From NCBI GenBank assembly GCA_035620895.1, contig DASPFY010000031.1, positions 1-13,507 of the forward strand: a stretch of DNA of 13,507 nucleotides. The letters run 5' to 3'. Position numbers and translations under genes: made by a program. The notes below the pieces were generated by a model. That model was not told where the DNA came from and ran no database searches. It saw nothing but the letters and a program-made list of their open reading frames with translations. This document shows, piece by piece, positions 5,950 to 12,652 of the stretch (its first letter is position 1; each line of letters starts with the position of its first letter). The stretch is from TA-21 sp035620895 (GTDB lineage: Archaea > Thermoproteota > Nitrososphaeria > Nitrososphaerales > Nitrososphaeraceae).

Positions 5950-7200
5950 ATGAGTATCGTTTTCTTTGAAGATACTAGTTGGAAAAATTTTGTACCTCTT
6001 AGTTATACAAGATCTTTGTTTGACCTTAAAATTGGCTCACTGACAACGTCTGAACATTTCAATAACAAATCATCGAAATTCATTACTCGCCAATACCTAG
6101 AAAATGTAACCAAGGAAAGACACCCGGATAATATAGTAAATAAATTTGAATATGATAGAGATGACATATTCATTAATTCACTATTCATTCCTCTAAAGTC
6201 GTTCTTCAAAAAATGGAGTATGAAGAAGAAATTTCTGATATCGTCTGGAGACAAGATACTAATGGGAAGAATCGACAAGTCAGATTTTGAATATCTTTAC
6301 GAATCGGTAGTTCATGACAAGAAAATCAATAGTAATAGAATAAGCACAGAAATGACAGATATCAATAACCTAGATGAATGTGGTACTCTATACAGTTGGC
6401 CATGGGACCTTATCTTCCATATCAAACAGATACTCACTTCTCAACTTAGACTCAAAAACAAAGTACCTAATGGAATCACAGTTATTGGTAATAATCCCGT
6501 ATATGTGGACAAGACTTCAATAATTGGTGAGGGCACTATCCTTGATGCGAGCCATGGAGGAATCTATATTGGTCCTCAATCCACAATTTATCAATCTACA
6601 ATTAATGGTCCAGTTCATATTGGAGAATACAGCCAAGTAAAGCCGTATTCGATAGTCAGCAATTCATACATTGGTAACAATTGTCGTGTAGCTGGAGAAA
6701 TACATTCTTCAATAATTCTGGATTATACTAACAAGTCTCACCTTGGATATTTGGGTCATTGTTATGTCGGTGAATGGGTAAATATCGGAGCCAATACAGT
6801 CACCTCTGATCTCAAAATGACCTATGGGACTATTTCAATGAAAGTAGGTAACGAAAAAAAAGATACAAAGACAATTAAGTTAGGTTCTTTTTTTGGAGAT
6901 ATGTCTAAAACATCTATAGGCACAAATATTTATTGTGGAATGAGAATTGGTGTCTCTTCACATATTTACGGAAATATTTTTAATGACGTTCCTTCCTACG
7001 TAATTTATGGCAAAGGTATCGGATCAGAAAATGCAGAAATGAATATTTCCTCATCAATTGAATTTCAAAAAAGGATGATGTCAAGAAGGAATGTCAATAT
7101 GTCATTAGAATATGAAACGATGATGAGAACAGTTTTTGAAATTACAAGCAGCGAAAGAAAAAAGTATGACGTACGCTCAAAAAGGTTTACTATACGATAG
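5950..7200 (+). CDS. Alternative-type GlmU: UDP-GlcNAc diphosphorylase / acetyltransferase family
   Basis: The product (416 aa) has an N-terminal part (about 1-165) starting IVFFEDTSWKNFVPLSYTR, which matches the start of the alternative GlmU family (TIGR03991-like, known from Bacteroidetes), rather than the GGxGTR loop of ordinary GlmU. Residues about 175-345 form a left-handed beta-helix of hexapeptides (TSIIGEGTILD, VHIGEYSQVKPYSIV, SYIGNNCRVAG). The acetyltransferase signature NKSHLGYLG at 261-269 contains His264, which matches the catalytic base of GlmU, and WVNIGANTVTSDLK follows. It should acetylate glucosamine 1-phosphate and/or form UDP-GlcNAc. The N-terminal half is divergent, so the uridylyl step might be done by the upstream nucleotidyltransferase instead. 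Its TAG (7198-7200) directly abuts the stop codon of the convergent epimerase gene. Confidence 0.85.
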   Translation: MSIVFFEDTSWKNFVPLSYTRSLFDLKIGSLTTSEHFNNKSSKFITRQYLENVTKERHPDNIVNKFEYDRDDIFINSLFIPLKSFFKKWSMKKKFLISSGDKILMGRIDKSDFEYLYESVVHDKKINSNRISTEMTDINNLDECGTLYSWPWDLIFHIKQILTSQLRLKNKVPNGITVIGNNPVYVDKTSIIGEGTILDASHGGIYIGPQSTIYQSTINGPVHIGEYSQVKPYSIVSNSYIGNNCRVAGEIHSSIILDYTNKSHLGYLGHCYVGEWVNIGANTVTSDLKMTYGTISMKVGNEKKDTKTIKLGSFFGDMSKTSIGTNIYCGMRIGVSSHIYGNIFNDVPSYVIYGKGIGSENAEMNISSSIEFQKRMMSRRNVNMSLEYETMMRTVFEITSSERKKYDVRSKRFTIR

Positions 7201-8667
7201 TTACATGTAATCTATAATTTGTTTCTCTTTCCAAAGGCCAATTCTTTGATGTAACCACGGATAGAAATTTGCATCACCATTCTCAAATTCCTTTTTTACT
7301 ATTTTTACAATCTTCTTTGATACAGTCCCCGGTTGACCGTAAATCATTCGTTTATTCTTGAGCTCAAGCCCGAGTCCTTCTTTTCTATTGAATGCCTCAT
7401 CTATCAAGGTAGTTATCCATGAGGAATTTACTGGGGGAATTAGTATATTGCCACGAGCATCAAAAATGGTTTCTGGTCTGTCCGTATTTAGCCTAACGGT
7501 AAGTGATAATACTTTTGGAAAGTACAGTAATTCTTCTTGCATAGAGCCCGAATCTGTCATTTCCGCCCAACAATGCCCACTATCTAGAAATTCTATTACG
7601 TGAGAATATTCTTTCCACAATGGAGTAATAATAAATTTATCTGGATAATCCTTTGCCAGATTCAGTAGATTTTGTTCTAGATGATATGATCTCAAAGCCG
7701 ATTTCATCGCATTTAACATTATAAGAACTAGTTTGTAGTCCGTATTTTTAATCAAATATGATATACTTTTAATTATTGATGAAAATCTATGTTCTGTAAG
7801 ATTTTCTCTTCTATGAATATCTAATCTAATCCATTCTCCTGTTTCTAGTTTTGGGTAAATATCAAACAAGCTAGTTTTTGGTTTATTTTTTCTCTTGATG
7901 TCAATTGCGTCTACGACTGAATTGCCGACTACGTGAATAAACTCTTCTGGATATCCTTCACGGACTAAATTGTCCTTGTTGAGTTGTGTCGGTGCAAAGA
8001 AAAATTGCGTTCCTGCAGAACATATCCAAGTGTCTATTTGCTCAGGAAATGGTTCTTCTCTTGCTAAGAACCATCTACCTTCAAATTGTGAATCTACAAA
8101 TTTTTCAACACTGGATTTTGTTGGATCCTCATTAACTTTAAGGTACTTTATTGATTCGGGGCTCATGGACCGTAGTCCTGCCTCATTTTGGGCTACTTTT
8201 TGACCCATTCCAAAGACCCATGCCAGTGGAGCGATCCCTGCAACTAGGGTGTCACCATGGACTATTGGTAACAGTTGTGAGAAATTTCCAAAGTTCTTTT
8301 TCAAATACCTACCAAACGAACCAAATTTTAGAATTAATTCACTTGCTTTTTCCATCAAGTCTCCTCTAATTTGAAGATTACAGGCAATGTGATCTTGTAA
8401 TTCAAATTCTTGAATACCAAACCCAAGCAGATCGTCAAAGTGCTGTCCAGTATCTATTACAAACGCCGGTAATTTTTGTTGTAATGCTTCTATAATCACA
8501 GGTGCCTGTTTATAAAAATCAGGCTTTGTTCCAATCACAACTGAAAGTACAGGGCTATTCAAATCATGTGAAAGATTGTAGATGTCATTTAGAACATTAT
8601 GAAAAATCTCAATTGGAAGAATTTTCCTTTTAAAATAAATATTACGTATCGGTAACTTTTCACTCAA
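7201..8667 (-). CDS. wecB: UDP-N-acetylglucosamine 2-epimerase family protein, divergent and extended
   Basis: The product (488 aa) should interconvert UDP-GlcNAc and UDP-ManNAc, or hydrolyse the former. Recognised motifs: GTKPDFYKQAPVI at 46-58 (usual GTRPE), DTGQHFDDLLG at 72-82, VHGDT at 136-140, EAGLRS at 162-167 (preceded by QN instead of HV), PFPEQIDT at 206-213, GNSVVDA at 248-254, HRREN at 285-289, TDSGSMQEE at 371-379 (usual TDSGGIQEE) and TDRPET at 395-400. The residues equivalent to catalytic Asp, Glu and His (Asp139, Glu162, Glu209, His285) are kept. Two additions make it about 110 aa longer than typical: an N-terminal extension of about 40 aa without any Met, and an insertion at about 168-204. 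It starts at TTG, overlapping the stop of the upstream membrane gene by 4 bases, so translation is coupled. Confidence 0.88.
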   Translation of the reverse strand: MSEKLPIRNIYFKRKILPIEIFHNVLNDIYNLSHDLNSPVLSVVIGTKPDFYKQAPVIIEALQQKLPAFVIDTGQHFDDLLGFGIQEFELQDHIACNLQIRGDLMEKASELILKFGSFGRYLKKNFGNFSQLLPIVHGDTLVAGIAPLAWVFGMGQKVAQNEAGLRSMSPESIKYLKVNEDPTKSSVEKFVDSQFEGRWFLAREEPFPEQIDTWICSAGTQFFFAPTQLNKDNLVREGYPEEFIHVVGNSVVDAIDIKRKNKPKTSLFDIYPKLETGEWIRLDIHRRENLTEHRFSSIIKSISYLIKNTDYKLVLIMLNAMKSALRSYHLEQNLLNLAKDYPDKFIITPLWKEYSHVIEFLDSGHCWAEMTDSGSMQEELLYFPKVLSLTVRLNTDRPETIFDARGNILIPPVNSSWITTLIDEAFNRKEGLGLELKNKRMIYGQPGTVSKKIVKIVKKEFENGDANFYPWLHQRIGLWKEKQIIDYM

Positions 8668-9110
8668 AAGCTTTCTTCTCCAATGGGTCGCTTTATTTTT
8701 CCTTTCATAAAAACAATAATTCCGATTACGACAATTCCAATTCCTGCTGCCAATAACGCGTATGTTAGCGGAACCATTCCAGGAACGAACAGTATTTGTG
8801 GTATTTTTGAGATCTCATCCTGAACTAGAATATTACCAATTATCAGAACAGTACCTGATACACAAAGGATAATTCCAATTTTCCTTGATCCATAGTTTTT
8901 AATCAGTCCATAGGTAATTCCAGCCAGTATTATCCCAGGTGCTGCTGATATCGACACTATCTGAATTAGAACTCCTTCTGGTTGAACTACGATATCAGGA
9001 CCTTGGGACTGTGGTCCAATTAGAAAAGAAATAAACGAATACAAGAGAAGTACGAACATTACAATTAAGCCTAAACTGGCTAAAGATACCGAAGTTTCGA
9101 GTTTCACCAT
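8664..9110 (-). CDS. Small four-helix membrane protein, unknown function
   Basis: The product (148 aa) has four hydrophobic segments at about 8-31, 51-70, 77-96 and 114-135, a short charged loop (VQDEISK), and a basic cytoplasmic-type tail (KGKIKRPIGEESF). I recognise no family or catalytic motif. It lies 33 bases after galT and overlaps the epimerase start by 4 bases, so it is the middle gene of a galT - membrane protein - wecB operon. That place suggests a membrane partner of glycan synthesis, but nothing in the sequence shows it. A TATATA stretch directly before the ATG (9111-9117) is too close to drive this start and might simply be spacer. Confidence 0.7.
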   Translation of the reverse strand: MVKLETSVSLASLGLIVMFVLLLYSFISFLIGPQSQGPDIVVQPEGVLIQIVSISAAPGIILAGITYGLIKNYGSRKIGIILCVSGTVLIIGNILVQDEISKIPQILFVPGMVPLTYALLAAGIGIVVIGIIVFMKGKIKRPIGEESF

Positions 9111-9143
9111 TATATATCGACTTGAATAAATCTAGTATTATTT

Positions 9144-10163
9144 TTACTTAATTCCTATTACATCTCCGAATTCTTTTCTGGCAGCAGACCCCAAAACTTG
9201 TGCAGATTTTTCTGGCGAAACATGATTAACATAAATACCAAATCCTCTCTCTAGACCCGACCAGTTATGGAGTTGCGGGTAAACTTCTATATGCCAATGA
9301 ATCTGCCGACTATTTTTCTTTTCTGGCGATAAATGAAATATCAGATTAAAAGAAGGTTTTTGCAATACCTTGTCCATTCCTCCCAAAGTAGATCTCAGGA
9401 TAAGAGCAAGATCAGTGAACTCTTTCTGTGAAATCTTTGAAAACGAAGTTGTGTGTCGTTTAGGGTAAATCCAAAATTCATAAGGATAGGTTGAAGCCCA
9501 AGGCGAAATAGCGATATAGCTTTCGGTGTCTAGAATTTGTCGTGGACCACCGCTCTCTGTAGAAATTATGTTGCATGCAGGACAATTTCCATTTTCATTC
9601 AGATACCGATTTGAGGCCTCTGCTTCAGATTCAATAATTGGCGGTATCGTTGAAAAGGTCATCAGATGAAAGTGGGCATGCTCAATATCGCTTCCTGACA
9701 AGATCCCACTATTTACGAATATGGAAACATAAGTTACACTCTTCTTTGTGTAGAGATGACTAAGGTAATTTTGTAATACTAACAGAACATTTGACCACTT
9801 GTCAATAGATAGCTTTGGTAGATTTTCATGATGATCCGGTGTCGCCACAACAATATAGTGATACCCGTAGGCAGGTTCGCTATATAGAGGCTTGTCTCTG
9901 TAGTTATTTTCGTTCATGGATGATACAACGGGATTTGAATTTGGAAAAACTCTTACATCCCAGTTTTCAATAATGTTTTCTTCATTATCAGATAATCGTT
10001 GAAGCATACCTTCCTTCACTACCAGCGACAGTACGGATGGCGGAGTCATACTTTCATTTCCAGGACAATATGGACATTGTGTAGTATCATTTTTTACATC
10101 ATATGAATCAGGAGGAAGAACTACAAATTTTTCAAGTATGTAGTCTTTTCTAAGTTCTGCCAA
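9144..10163 (-). CDS. GalT-family nucleotidylyltransferase with a HIT-like HxHxH triad
   Basis: The product (339 aa) belongs to the galactose-1-phosphate uridylyltransferase branch of the HIT superfamily. It has RKDYILEKFVVLPP at 5-18, zinc-site CPYCPGNE at 30-37, VFPNSNPVV at 72-80, a second CPAC at 194-197, PWASTYPYEFWIYPKRH at 221-237 and the end motif IHWHIEVYPQ at 288-297. The catalytic motif is HAHFHLM at 162-168, where GalT enzymes have HPH(G/S)Q. The nucleophile would be His164, and the last position is His166 rather than Gln. The product could therefore be a uridylyltransferase, an ADP-sugar or Ap4A phosphorylase relative, or a hydrolase. The start is TTG at 10163, with AGGA 8 bases before it and GGAGG further upstream. 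It heads a three-gene operon with a membrane protein and wecB. Family confidence is high; substrate confidence is low. Confidence 0.85.
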   Translation of the reverse strand: MAELRKDYILEKFVVLPPDSYDVKNDTTQCPYCPGNESMTPPSVLSLVVKEGMLQRLSDNEENIIENWDVRVFPNSNPVVSSMNENNYRDKPLYSEPAYGYHYIVVATPDHHENLPKLSIDKWSNVLLVLQNYLSHLYTKKSVTYVSIFVNSGILSGSDIEHAHFHLMTFSTIPPIIESEAEASNRYLNENGNCPACNIISTESGGPRQILDTESYIAISPWASTYPYEFWIYPKRHTTSFSKISQKEFTDLALILRSTLGGMDKVLQKPSFNLIFHLSPEKKNSRQIHWHIEVYPQLHNWSGLERGFGIYVNHVSPEKSAQVLGSAARKEFGDVIGIK

Positions 10164-10188
10164 CTCGATATTCCTAAAAAATCCTCCA

Positions 10189-10210
10189 AGAACCTTTAAT
10201 TAAAGGTTCT
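10189..10210. promoter_or_regulatory. Perfect 22-bp palindrome at the promoter of the GalT-family operon
   Basis: The half-site AGAACCTTTAA is followed exactly by its reverse complement TTAAAGGTTCT, with no spacer. It ends 26 bases upstream of the TTG start at 10163. Its core TTTAATTAAA is TATA-like and lies where a TATA box for a very short leader would be, so a dimeric regulator bound here would compete with TBP. As RNA it could also fold into a 9-bp stem with an AATT loop, so a terminator or leader hairpin is the alternative. Confidence 0.65.
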
Positions 10211-10340
10211 GTGATCTTTATCGTTTTTATTGACCAAATTTAGATTTTTTGAGTATGAATTTAAAAGTTAGAATATTCAAATTTTAGAAAATAAATGTGG
10301 CATCTAAATACTATACACATGACAGGCAATTCTGGTGTGA
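10211..10340. other. A/T-rich spacer between two minus-strand genes
   Basis: No start-to-stop frame of note, tRNA or repeat was seen here. On the minus strand it includes stretches such as ATAAAAACGATAAAG that could serve as termination or promoter sequence between the upstream membrane-protein gene and the GalT-family operon. Confidence 0.3.
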
Positions 10341-11066
10341 TTAAATGAAATAGCCATACTTTGACGCGCCAATAATCTTGTGTGATTTTGATTCCCTCAA
10401 TATTAGTGAGCTTTCAGGGACGAATGAATAGATAGGGACCTGATATACTGTGCCATAAATCGAAACTAGTATGAATTCGTATCTCCAGAGCAGATATTTC
10501 TCTGTGTCGCTCAACAGGCTTGGCAGCCCAATTAAGGATTCGATCTTTGTGCTGGCTAGCTGTAATTTTTCATTCCACTTTGGATACTTTGCCCAAAGCT
10601 GATCCGTTGATGTGGGTCTATTTCTTGTATACAAGATATAGGGCTTGTATGCGACTACCATCCCAAGAATAACCATAGCAACGCCAAGAAGAAAAAAACC
10701 ATGTGTGCTACGATTTATTGCATCAAGATTCAAGTAACCAATTGATGCTTTATAGTAGAAGGGACCCAGCGAACCTGAAAAGACAAATGGTATCACAATA
10801 CTTCCATAAATCAGGACTATGCCAAGACAGGAAATAGCCACTGGTACTATACCCTTCAATAAGATTGAAATAAAAACTACTATCAGTATTAGAATTGTGA
10901 TAATATGTAAAAACTCAAAAATCCCTGTGTGGACATCAAATAATGATATTGAAAGGTAAACGTGTATGACAGTTAGTAACAATATACCTATTATTGCAAA
11001 TCTAAGAAGAGACTTATCATTGCTTCTCAGCCACAAAAGCCCGTACGTCATGTATAGTATTGCCAC
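10341..11066 (-). CDS. Multi-pass membrane protein with a C-terminal soluble tail, unknown function
   Basis: The product (241 aa) has four hydrophobic segments at about 22-42, 50-70, 72-96 and 122-142, with a loop GSLGPFYYKASIGYLNLDAINRS between the third and fourth split by no Cys. About 90 residues follow the last segment (from YTRNRPTSTDQLWAKYPKW on) and look soluble, with a basic end. No family is recognised. The longest frame starts with GTG at 11066, but an ATG at 11051 (residue 6) lies about 26 bases from the centre of the T/A-rich box at about 11070-11085, as expected for a leaderless mRNA, so the shorter 236-aa form is likely. It is transcribed away from the nuclease gene. No function can be given. 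Confidence 0.7.
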   Translation of the reverse strand: MAILYMTYGLLWLRSNDKSLLRFAIIGILLLTVIHVYLSISLFDVHTGIFEFLHIITILILIVVFISILLKGIVPVAISCLGIVLIYGSIVIPFVFSGSLGPFYYKASIGYLNLDAINRSTHGFFLLGVAMVILGMVVAYKPYILYTRNRPTSTDQLWAKYPKWNEKLQLASTKIESLIGLPSLLSDTEKYLLWRYEFILVSIYGTVYQVPIYSFVPESSLILRESKSHKIIGASKYGYFI

Positions 11067-11113
11067 TAGAAATAAATAAATTTTGATTTTGCCGTCTTAT
11101 TTGTGATACCAAG
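11067..11113. promoter_or_regulatory. Shared divergent promoter region
   Basis: Only 47 bases separate the annotated starts of two divergent genes. One A/T run, AAATAAATAAATTTT at about 11070-11085, can serve as a TATA box in both directions: about 36 bases before the TTG at 11114 and about 26 bases before the ATG at 11051. The two genes therefore probably compete for, or share, one site. Confidence 0.5.
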
Positions 11114-11773
11114 TTGACTGATAACACGAATATTTTCATTAATAATGAATTGCTAGTGAGGTCGCTTGTGGGAATGCCCAACAAACTAACTTTGGAAAGG
11201 TTTCAACAATTGTGCGAGATTACGAGTAAGTCAACAACAGAGGAATTGGTGAATTATCTAGTTTATTTAGGAATAGGGGAATTCTCGGACAATTGTGTTG
11301 CTTTTTCAGAAAAAGACAAACTAGACACAATTCTTTTGGCTATGAAACAAGGCTGCGATCTAGAGCGTTTATCAAAGAAAATACTATGGAACGATTTTGA
11401 GTTATTTACGTCATTGCTGATAGAATCTGCTGGATATTCTTATGAAAGAAATGTCGTATTCACCAACCCTAGAATTCAAATAGATGTAATTGGATTCTAT
11501 CGTAATATCGCATTATTAATTGACTGCAAGCATTGGATGAAAATTCATCGTTTTAATATCTCAAAATTTTCCTCAAACCAGACTAGAAGAGCGGAAGTAT
11601 TTCTGGATAAAAGGAAAGACGTTGAATCAGCAATTCCAATTATAGTGACTTTGCATGAATACGATTACAATATTTTTGATAAGATTCCCATAGTTCCAAT
11701 TTCAAGATTCAATGAATTCCTCCAAAATTTTCCTATATATTTAGATACATTACATTGCATCCAAAACAAATAG
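11114..11773 (+). CDS. PD-(D/E)XK nuclease-like protein (Mrr-type restriction endonuclease fold)
   Basis: The product (219 aa) has an N-terminal helical part (about 1-90) that may be a small winged-helix or DNA-binding region, followed by a nuclease core. WNDFELFTSLLIESAGYSY at 92-110 matches the first helix of Mrr-like enzymes, with Glu96. IDVIGFYRNIALLIDCKHW at 123-141 carries the catalytic pattern D(x12)DxK: Asp124, Asp137 and Lys139. The usual Glu of (D/E)xK is Asp. DKRKDVESAIPIIVTLHEYD looks like the closing strand-helix part. It is likely to bind or cut DNA. No methyltransferase is adjacent, so it is unlikely to be a classic type II restriction partner and may serve in repair or in type IV-like defence. 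TTG at 11114 is the start that fits the divergent promoter. Confidence 0.75.
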   Translation: MTDNTNIFINNELLVRSLVGMPNKLTLERFQQLCEITSKSTTEELVNYLVYLGIGEFSDNCVAFSEKDKLDTILLAMKQGCDLERLSKKILWNDFELFTSLLIESAGYSYERNVVFTNPRIQIDVIGFYRNIALLIDCKHWMKIHRFNISKFSSNQTRRAEVFLDKRKDVESAIPIIVTLHEYDYNIFDKIPIVPISRFNEFLQNFPIYLDTLHCIQNK

Positions 11774-11956
11774 TATTGCCGCCAGCACTGGACATACATT
11801 CTCAAAAATAGTATCAAACATCAGTTTTGGACTTGATTGAACCTAGGATCTTGTTTACACTCCATGTCAAACAAAGAGCAATTAAGTATTAAGGTTTATG
11901 GTAAGAAATATTGGTAAAATTAAATACCCGGTTTTTATTTATGTTTTTGAAATCAG
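11774..11956. other. Spacer before the RTX gene, with a candidate TATA box
   Basis: No gene is supported here. AAAATTAAATACC at about 11916-11928 is centred some 35 bases before the ATG at 11957 and is the best TATA candidate for the secreted protein. A closer TTTTTATTT at 11932-11940 is too near to the start to be used in the usual way. Confidence 0.4.
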
Positions 11957-12496
11957 ATGAAGATACACCTTTACTTTGTTTTGAATGTAATTTTCGTTGG
12001 TGTTTCCGTCCTACCTCAATCTAATGCGTATGCGCAACCAACCTCAACTACGAATGATACTTTATCGACTGGCAATCTCACAGGCACAGGGACTGCACAA
12101 CCTGGCAATCTCACAGGGACTGCACAGACTGATCTCATAGGGAGTTCACAAGCTGACAATCTCATAGGAACGACAAGTGATGACGTTATTTTTGGGGGAG
12201 CAGGTTTTGATAATATTACAGGTAATCAGGGTAATGATGAAATTGATGGTGGAGTGGGTGGTGATAACATTGTAGGTGGAGATGGAGATGATCTTATTTT
12301 CGGCGGTATAGGCAATGACAATATTTCGGGTGGGGAAGGAAATGACGACCTGTATGGAGGCCCTGGAGCAGATTTCTTAGATGGTGGTTTAGGCGCTGAT
12401 TATTTCGATTGTGGCACTAGTTCTGATACGATATCTAACGTGAATATTTCAGAAGGAGATATTGCTGTGGCTAATTGCGAAAAGATGGCGAAATAA
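11957..12496 (+). CDS. Secreted RTX-type calcium-binding repeat protein
   Basis: The product (179 aa) begins with a Sec signal peptide: basic start MKIH, hydrophobic core LYFVLNVIFVGVSVL, and a likely cleavage after AYA (residues 24-26) before QP. A Thr/Gly-rich linker (27-65) follows, with repeated GNLTGT units. Residues about 66-152 hold RTX (hemolysin-type) nonapeptides, such as GGAGFDNIT, GGVGGDNIV, GGDGDDLIF, GGIGNDNIS, GGEGNDDLY, GGPGADFLD and GGLGADYFD, which form a calcium-filled parallel beta-roll. The end keeps Cys152 and Cys174, a likely disulfide cap (DCG ... ANCE). No enzyme domain or surface anchor is present, so it may bind the S-layer, matrix or another protein. Secretion by Sec is inferred from the signal peptide; classic RTX proteins use type I secretion with a C-terminal signal, which is different. 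Confidence 0.9.
   Translation: MKIHLYFVLNVIFVGVSVLPQSNAYAQPTSTTNDTLSTGNLTGTGTAQPGNLTGTAQTDLIGSSQADNLIGTTSDDVIFGGAGFDNITGNQGNDEIDGGVGGDNIVGGDGDDLIFGGIGNDNISGGEGNDDLYGGPGADFLDGGLGADYFDCGTSSDTISNVNISEGDIAVANCEKMAK
12069..12126 (+). repeat. Short tandem duplications in the RTX linker
   Basis: A 16-bp unit, CTGGCAATCTCACAGG, occurs at 12069-12084 and 12102-12117 (33-bp spacing, 11 codons). A second unit, CACAGGGACTGCACA, occurs at 12085-12099 and 12112-12126 (27-bp spacing, 9 codons). Both spacings are multiples of 3, so the frame is kept. Weaker copies continue to about 12175 (for example GACAATCTCATAGGAAC). The near identity at DNA level points to recent slippage or unequal exchange. Confidence 0.8.
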
Positions 12497-12621
12497 ATCT
12501 AAATTAATGATCTTCGAAAAGCAAGAAAAGTTTTCATATTTTAGCTTGTAGTTCTTATTCGATAATCTGATGCATTTAACTCATAAATTCTAAATTACCA
12601 GAAGAGCAAACAAAAGTAATC

Positions 12622-12632
12622 TTAATATTTTA
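12622..12632 (+). promoter_or_regulatory. TATA box that sets the pdaD start
   Basis: TTAATATTTTA is centred 26 bases before the ATG at 12653, the spacing of a leaderless archaeal mRNA. This favours ATG 12653 over the upstream in-frame TTG at 12638. Confidence 0.55.
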
Positions 12633-12652
12633 TTAATTTGAATCCATGTAGG

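Noticed and set aside
4044..6278. Minus-strand frames at 4044-4262, 4370-4558, 5090-5287 and 6003-6278
   Set aside because: They are antisense to thiDN, the nucleotidyltransferase and the glmU-like gene, and show no motif.
7358..8369. Three plus-strand frames of 72-81 aa
   Set aside because: All lie inside the epimerase gene on the opposite strand, whose motifs are unmistakable.
12069..12420. Repeat array considered as CRISPR-like
   Set aside because: The repeats keep a reading frame, encode glycine-rich RTX units and have no fixed repeat-spacer pattern.
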